Positions 60,870 through 64,000 of a stretch of 64,000 bases of DNA are shown piece by piece. Made by a program: the position numbers and the translations under genes. The stretch covers positions 54,418-118,417 of the IMG/VR virus record IMGVR_UViG_3300021963_007890; one strand, 5' to 3'. The stretch comes from a virus. The notes under the pieces were generated by a model that was not told the origin of the DNA, did not search any database, and saw only the letters and a list, made by a program, of their open reading frames with translations. Every line of letters starts with the position of its first letter. The stretch's first letter is position 1.

Positions 60870-61668
60870 AAATGTTCTAATCACAGGATCGCATGGGTTC
60901 GTAGGTAATAAGATATCTGCTGAGTTAGATAAAAAATTTAATCTAATTAGGCCTACTAAGTATGAGCTAGATCTTTTAGATTTTAAACAAACTGAAGAAT
61001 ACTTTCTGGCCAACAGCATAGATGCGGTGGTTCATTGTGCTTTGACAGGTAGAGAAGTCTTGTTTAGTGTAGATCCAACCTTTCTTTCAGATGGTTTGAT
61101 TATGTTTAGAAACCTATATCATAATAGGGATCGGTATAAATTATTTGTAAATCTAGGGACTGCTTATGAATTAGATTTGACAAAGAGTCATAATCTAGTC
61201 AACGAGGATGAATTTTTAAATCACTTGCCATTGCCTAGTTATGGACTTGCCAAAAACTTAATAGCTAGAACTTGTCGAGAAACAAATAACTTTTATAATC
61301 TTCGTTTATTTGGAGTGTTTCATGAAGATGAAAAAGATTTAAGATTTTTCAAGAGAGTTAAATTAGCAGATCAAGTAGTTATCGAAAACGATCAATATCT
61401 AGATTATATCTATCTTTTAGATATAGTTCCTATGATAGAAAAGATACTTAATTTACAATCTAACCATAAAGACATAAACATGGTATACGAGCAAAAGTAT
61501 AAATTAAGTGAAATGGCATTTATGCTTTGTGATGTACTAGGCGTTGACAAAAATAAAATATCTATTAAAAACCATAATGGTAGAAACCTTACAGGTGATT
61601 GGACTAAATTAAAGAGTTACAATTTAAGCCTTATAGGTTTAGCAAATGGATTTAGGAATTACTTATGA
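60862..61668 (+). CDS. NAD(P)-dependent sugar reductase/epimerase (SDR), paralogue
   Basis: This 268-residue SDR has TGSHGFVGNK, NLGTAYELD and SYGLAKNL (Y-x3-K). It is a clear paralogue of the gene at 58528, with the same gene order after a GT34-like gene and the same N-terminal ALTGREV/AVEGRYT-type position. The sugar substrate is unknown. Confidence 0.72.
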   Translation: MIKNVLITGSHGFVGNKISAELDKKFNLIRPTKYELDLLDFKQTEEYFLANSIDAVVHCALTGREVLFSVDPTFLSDGLIMFRNLYHNRDRYKLFVNLGTAYELDLTKSHNLVNEDEFLNHLPLPSYGLAKNLIARTCRETNNFYNLRLFGVFHEDEKDLRFFKRVKLADQVVIENDQYLDYIYLLDIVPMIEKILNLQSNHKDINMVYEQKYKLSEMAFMLCDVLGVDKNKISIKNHNGRNLTGDWTKLKSYNLSLIGLANGFRNYL

Positions 61669-62603
61669 AAATTGTTTATGTTACTGGCTGCTTGGGATTC
61701 ATTGGATTTCATCTTACTAAAAAATGTCTAGACAGAGGTTGGTATGTGGTAGGTGTTGATAAAGAAACATACGCAGCTAATCTAAATTTTTTGCCTATTT
61801 TAAAAGAGTACAGTAACTTCAAATATATAAAAGAAGATATTAGAAATTTAACTTATCTTTTAGATTGTGATTATGTTATTAATACAGCAGCAGAAAGTCA
61901 TGTCGATAACAGTATTGTTGGCAGCGAAGTTTTCTTAGATACTAACATATACGGAGCTCATAATTTATTAAATTTATTACAAAAGAACAAATTTAAAGTT
62001 CCAACATTTTTACATTTTAGTACCGACGAAGTATACGGTGACATCGTAACAGGATCCCATACTGAAGTTGATTTGCTGAAACCCAGTAACCCTTATAGTG
62101 CTACCAAGGCCAGTGCAGACATGTTGATCAGTGCTTGGGCTAGAACTCATGATATTCCTTGGGTAATTGTACGCCCTACAAACAATTACGGAATTGGTCA
62201 ATATGTAGAAAAGCTGATTCCTAAAAGTGTAAAATATTTGAATATCAATCGTCCTATACCTTTACATCAAAACGGAACTCCTCGCCGTACTTGGCTCCAT
62301 GTTAGTGACACAGTAGAAGCAGTTATAACTATCATTGATAAAGAAGTCACAGGAGAAATCTTTAATATTAGTGGAAACTATGAAGAAAGTAATTTGGAAA
62401 TTGTAAAGCAAATTATCAAACTTACTCGTCATACTGATCATTATGAAGAGTTTATTGATTTCAAATTCAGTCGACCTGGGCAAGATGTTAGATATAGCAT
62501 TGACGATACTAAACTACGAGCGTTAGGTTGGAGTGCCAAAGCGGACTTTAACATTGAGCTAGCTAAAATAGTTCAGTACTATAAACAGAATTTTGTGTGG
62601 TAA
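61665..62603 (+). CDS. Nucleotide-sugar 4,6-dehydratase (RfbB/RfbG-like)
   Basis: This 312-residue extended SDR has TGCLGFIGFHL, STDEVYGD (Thr-Asp-Glu catalytic) and YSATKAS (Y-x3-K), then VRPTNNYG and GTPRRTWLHVSD. These match dTDP/CDP-glucose 4,6-dehydratases. It would supply the 4-keto-6-deoxy sugar used by RfbC and RfbH. It overlaps the upstream stop (ATGA) and ends the operon. Confidence 0.85.
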   Translation: MKIVYVTGCLGFIGFHLTKKCLDRGWYVVGVDKETYAANLNFLPILKEYSNFKYIKEDIRNLTYLLDCDYVINTAAESHVDNSIVGSEVFLDTNIYGAHNLLNLLQKNKFKVPTFLHFSTDEVYGDIVTGSHTEVDLLKPSNPYSATKASADMLISAWARTHDIPWVIVRPTNNYGIGQYVEKLIPKSVKYLNINRPIPLHQNGTPRRTWLHVSDTVEAVITIIDKEVTGEIFNISGNYEESNLEIVKQIIKLTRHTDHYEEFIDFKFSRPGQDVRYSIDDTKLRALGWSAKADFNIELAKIVQYYKQNFVW

Positions 62604-62857
62604 AAACAACAGGTTGACAACTGAGATAAATAAATACATAATAGATATATTGTTAGTTCAGTGCTTTACGATGTTGTGGTATAAAAACAACGGTAAAATA
62701 AGTAGTTGACAATTAAAGAAATAGGCATTACAATAGATTCATGCGTTAGAGATTGTGTTGTTTTAGAGCAAGTAGCAAAAAAACAACAGGTTGACAACGT
62801 GCTAATAAGGTAGTATAATTTGTCGTGTAGTAATTAAAAAGGAAACGAGATTCAAAA
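62602..62857 (+). promoter_or_regulatory. Triple sigma-70 promoter array with repeats
   Basis: Three near-consensus promoters are seen. P1 is TTGACA (62614-62619), 17 bases, CATAAT (62637-62642). P2 is TTGACA (62706-62711), 17 bases, TACAAT (62729-62734). P3 is TTGACA (62791-62796), 17 bases, TATAAT (62814-62819). The 20-base repeat AAAAACAACAGGTTGACAAC occurs at 62602 and 62779. GTTGTTTT...AAAACAAC forms a hairpin before P3. No gene lies between P1 and P3. Confidence 0.75.
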
Positions 62858-63004
62858 ATGAAACCCAGTGTAAGATCAACAAAGCATTATAATAGCAAGC
62901 CCCAGAATTATGGCTTTACAGCCTGTTCTTGGTCTGCGATTAGAATGTCAAGTTATGATCGCACACCAGAGGGTAGTCGGGGTCCAAAGGAGACCGGTGT
63001 ATAG
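62858..63004 (+). CDS. 48-aa early-type small protein
   Basis: ATG 62858 follows AAAAAGGAAACGAG and lies 38 bases after a perfect TATAAT. The product begins MKPSVRSTKHYNSKPQNYGF and is basic and soluble. Strong promoters and a downstream terminator argue for a real, highly expressed early gene. The function is unknown. Confidence 0.55.
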   Translation: MKPSVRSTKHYNSKPQNYGFTACSWSAIRMSSYDRTPEGSRGPKETGV

Positions 63005-63031
63005 AAGTAGATAACACCAAACTCTAAAGGA

Positions 63032-63068
63032 CCCCAGGATTGACAACCCTGGGGTTTTTTGTTATAGT
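63032..63068 (+). terminator. Terminator overlapping a sigma-70 promoter
   Basis: CCCCAGG/CCTGGGG with T6 forms an intrinsic terminator (about 63032-63060). Its loop begins TTGACA (63040-63045), and 17 bases later TATAGT (63063-63068) forms a -10 box. One site thus ends the small gene and restarts transcription into the RNA region. Confidence 0.65.
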
Positions 63069-63069
63069 A

Positions 63070-63316
63070 GTACATGTTATAGGGAACGCGACCCTGCGGT
63101 GCATGTAAAACATGCCGCAAATGAGGGCGGAGACAGGGATGATAAGTCTGGGGCGATAACTCAGATGTGTAAAAACTGTCAGTAATAAAGCAGATTGCCG
63201 AACAGACAAATGGTGTAGTATGCCGATGAGTAGTCTGCTTTATTACACACACTCGTCCATCTGTACATAGTACACTGGGGCAGAAAGATAAACTGCTAGA
63301 GTGTGTTAACAATTAT
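63070..63316 (+). ncRNA. Structured non-coding RNA region
   Basis: Several strong stems occur with no convincing ORF. GCGG-GCATG/CATGCCGC forms a bulged hairpin (about 63094-63119). GTAATAAAGCAGA (63182-63194) pairs with TCTGCTTTATTAC (63234-63246), extended by four more pairs. ACACACTC (63247-63254) pairs with GAGTGTGT (63299-63306). The region is transcribed from the promoter at 63040 and abuts the first tRNA. No known RNA family is recognised. Confidence 0.55.
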
Positions 63317-63404
63317 GGGGGCTGTTCTCTGCGGGTGACTGTAAATCACTTGCCATAATATGCAGAGTGGCGGCAGTTAGGTTCGATTCCTTCAGTCCCC
63401 ACCA
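63317..63404 (+). tRNA. tRNA-Tyr-like (GTA), atypical D arm
   Basis: GGGGGCT pairs with AGTCCCC in the acceptor, GGTTCGATTCC is the T loop and CTGTAAA is an anticodon loop reading GTA; CCA is encoded. The 10 bases between acceptor and anticodon stem are too few for a D arm. Instead CTCTGC near 63328 can pair with GCAGAG near 63362, so the fold is unusual. Confidence 0.5.
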
Positions 63405-63409
63405 AATAA

Positions 63410-63486
63410 GCCGGTTTAGCTCAGTTGGCCAGAGCAGTGCTCTTGTAAAGCAAAGGTCGTCAGTTCGAATCCGACAACCGGCACCA
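63410..63486 (+). tRNA. tRNA-Thr (TGT)
   Basis: GCCGGTT/AACCGGC acceptor, GCTC/GAGC D stem, loop CTTGTAA (anticodon TGT), GTCAG/CCGAC-type T arm with TTCGAAT, and encoded CCA. Confidence 0.93.
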
Positions 63487-63492
63487 AACAAT

Positions 63493-63566
63493 TCCGGGGT
63501 AGTATAATGGCAGTGCGGCGGTCTCCAAAACCGTTAGTGGGGGTTCGATTCCCTCCCTCGGAGCCA
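63493..63566 (+). tRNA. tRNA-Trp (CCA)
   Basis: TCCGGGG/CCTCGGA acceptor, anticodon loop CTCCAAA (CCA), GGGGTTCGATTCC T arm, discriminator G and encoded CCA. Confidence 0.92.
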
Positions 63567-63572
63567 AACATT

Positions 63573-63647
63573 GGGCTGGTAGTGATAATGGTAGCACAGG
63601 GGCTTTGCAAGCCTTTAGTCGGAGTTCGATCCTCCGCCGGTCCACCA
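63573..63647 (+). tRNA. tRNA-Ala (TGC)
   Basis: GGGCTGG/CCGGTCC acceptor, anticodon loop TTTGCAA (TGC), GGAGTTCGATCCTCC T arm and encoded CCA. The acceptor lacks the usual G3-U70 pair at position 3 but contains G-U pairs nearby, so identity rests on the anticodon. Confidence 0.85.
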
Positions 63648-63652
63648 AATAT

Positions 63653-63727
63653 GGTCTCTTCGTCTATCGGTGAGGATAGCGGCTTGTCACGCCGCAGAGA
63701 CGGGTTCGACTCCCGTAGGGACCGCCA
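63653..63727 (+). tRNA. tRNA-Asp (GTC)
   Basis: GGTCTCT/AGGGACC acceptor, GCGGC-TTGTCAC-GCCGC anticodon arm (GTC), CGGGTTCGACTCCCG T arm, discriminator G and encoded CCA. Confidence 0.93.
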
Positions 63728-63733
63728 AACTGT

Positions 63734-63807
63734 TGGGGTATGGTGTAATGGCAACACAGTAGATTTTGATTCCACTGCTCTTGGTTCGATTCCAGGTACC
63801 CCTGCCA
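63734..63807 (+). tRNA. tRNA-Gln (TTG)
   Basis: TGGGGTA/TACCCCT acceptor with a weak first pair (typical of Gln), anticodon loop TTTTGAT (TTG), TTGGTTCGATTCCAG T arm and encoded CCA. Confidence 0.9.
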
Positions 63808-63889
63808 TATTGAAGCACATTTTGATGCCTATAAGGCAACAGAGTTGATCGCCTGTTGTACGGTGTGTGATGGGTGTGTTTCAATATGG
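63805..63889 (+). ncRNA. Long hairpin fused to tRNA-Gln 3' end
   Basis: CCATATTGAAGCACA (63805-63819) pairs with TGTGTTTCAATATGG (63875-63889), a 15-bp stem with one G-U. It includes the tRNA CCA. Inside are two smaller hairpins: GCCT-ATA-AGGC (63827-63837) and CAACAG/CTGTTG (63837-63858). It may be a processing signal or a separate RNA. Confidence 0.5.
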
Positions 63890-64000
63890 TGAGTAGGAAG
63901 TAACCGTGAGCCGACTTGGTGAGGTTGCAGACTAAAGATCAACTTCGACCGCGTAGATAGTCCGGACTATCGTTTGAAACGGAAGATGCATCCATCCCCT
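63890..64000 (+). other. 3' end of window, probably structured RNA
   Basis: No gene is seen. GATAGTCCGGACTATC (63956-63971) is a perfect 16-base palindrome followed at once by CGTTTGAAACG, another inverted repeat. A further RNA gene running off the window is likely. Confidence 0.35.

Noticed and set aside
62602-62800. Possible CRISPR-like repeat
   Set aside because: The 20-base repeat occurs only twice, with unequal spacing, and is explained by duplicated promoter cassettes.
62953-63312. Minus-strand ORFs of 119 and 61 aa across the structured RNA region
   Set aside because: Neither has a ribosome site or protein-like composition, and both are antisense to strong RNA stems and the promoter/terminator element.
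63070-63316. tmRNA, RNase P RNA or group I intron
   Set aside because: I could not find the tmRNA tRNA-like ends with a tag ORF, the conserved RNase P core, or intron P/Q/R/S elements. Left as an unassigned structured RNA.
63306-63884. Overlapping ORFs on the minus strand (and one on plus) across the tRNA cluster
   Set aside because: They are antisense readings of tRNA T-loops and give the well-known spurious translations (GIEPR-, SNPS-type strings). The tRNAs explain the sequence.
1-64000. Window as a bacterial chromosome or integrated prophage
   Set aside because: No integrase, attachment site or bacterial housekeeping operon is seen. Bacterial-type genes are interleaved with T4-like virion genes under late promoters, which fits a lytic virus better.

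Overview
The window reads as part of the genome of a large, AT-rich, T4-like myovirus of an aquatic Gram-negative bacterium. The case rests on proteins of types common in T4-like cyanophages and pelagiphages: an internal-repeat virion protein with a GH19 domain, small coiled-coil/TM proteins, a pectin-lyase-fold tail fibre, and an M15 peptidase. It is supported by class I ribonucleotide reductase with glutaredoxin, a DexA-like exonuclease, many short tightly packed genes, repeated TATAAATA-type late promoters, and a tRNA cluster. Bacterial-looking genes sit inside phage gene order, with frequent ATGA overlaps. The combination of phage bS21, curli genes, heme oxygenase plus bilin reductase, and phosphate genes recalls pelagiphage-type viruses. 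The host cannot be read directly from the sequence; curli, LPS-sugar and phosphate-lipid genes imply a diderm.

Layout. 0-9 kb: 5'-truncated GH19/virion protein, a minus-strand cluster of tiny membrane genes, then plus-strand virion-type proteins and a RecB-like nuclease. 9-17.3 kb: tail fibre, nrdA-nrdB-glutaredoxin, structural proteins and an M15 peptidase. 17.3-24.7 kb: a membrane coiled-coil protein, ribosomal protein bS21, DexA-like exonuclease, metallophosphoesterase, then full DnaK, Hsp20 and ClpS. 24.7-27.4 kb: heme oxygenase plus a PcyA/PcyX-type bilin reductase. 27.4-32.7 kb: a curli-type secretion block (CsgF-like, CsgG, two curlin-repeat proteins, a FecR-domain protein). 33-39 kb: tail adhesins, class II aldolase, cytochrome c and a PHP-less DNA polymerase III alpha core. 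39-45 kb: a phosphate-starvation block (PhoX, PstS, PlcP-type phospholipase C, Agt-type glycosyltransferase) with Pho-box-like repeats. 45-53.3 kb: TerC, an HTH protein, two class III nucleotidyl cyclases flanking a GIY-YIG endonuclease, and a minus-strand operon with a fatty-acid desaturase and spanin-like proteins. 53.4-62.6 kb: a deoxysugar/glycan operon (RfbC, RfbH-type dehydrase, TPP-dependent YerE-like enzyme, SDRs, a 4,6-dehydratase, several glycosyltransferases). 62.6-64 kb: tandem consensus sigma-70 promoters, a 48-aa gene, structured non-coding RNA and tRNAs for Tyr, Thr, Trp, Ala, Asp and Gln.

How it fits together. The virus appears to keep its host productive (nucleotides, chaperones, translation), to reshape the envelope (phospholipid turnover to glycolipid, desaturation, surface sugars, extracellular amyloid) and to scavenge phosphate under control that may borrow host PhoB. 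Two promoter classes are visible: near-consensus sigma-70 promoters, often with the upstream gene's TGA stop inside the -35 box, and T4-type late promoters. The strongest candidates for novelty are the phage PlcP-Agt lipid-remodelling module, the RfbH plus YerE-like branched-sugar module, the bilin pair, the PHP-less polymerase and the structured RNA region next to the tRNAs.
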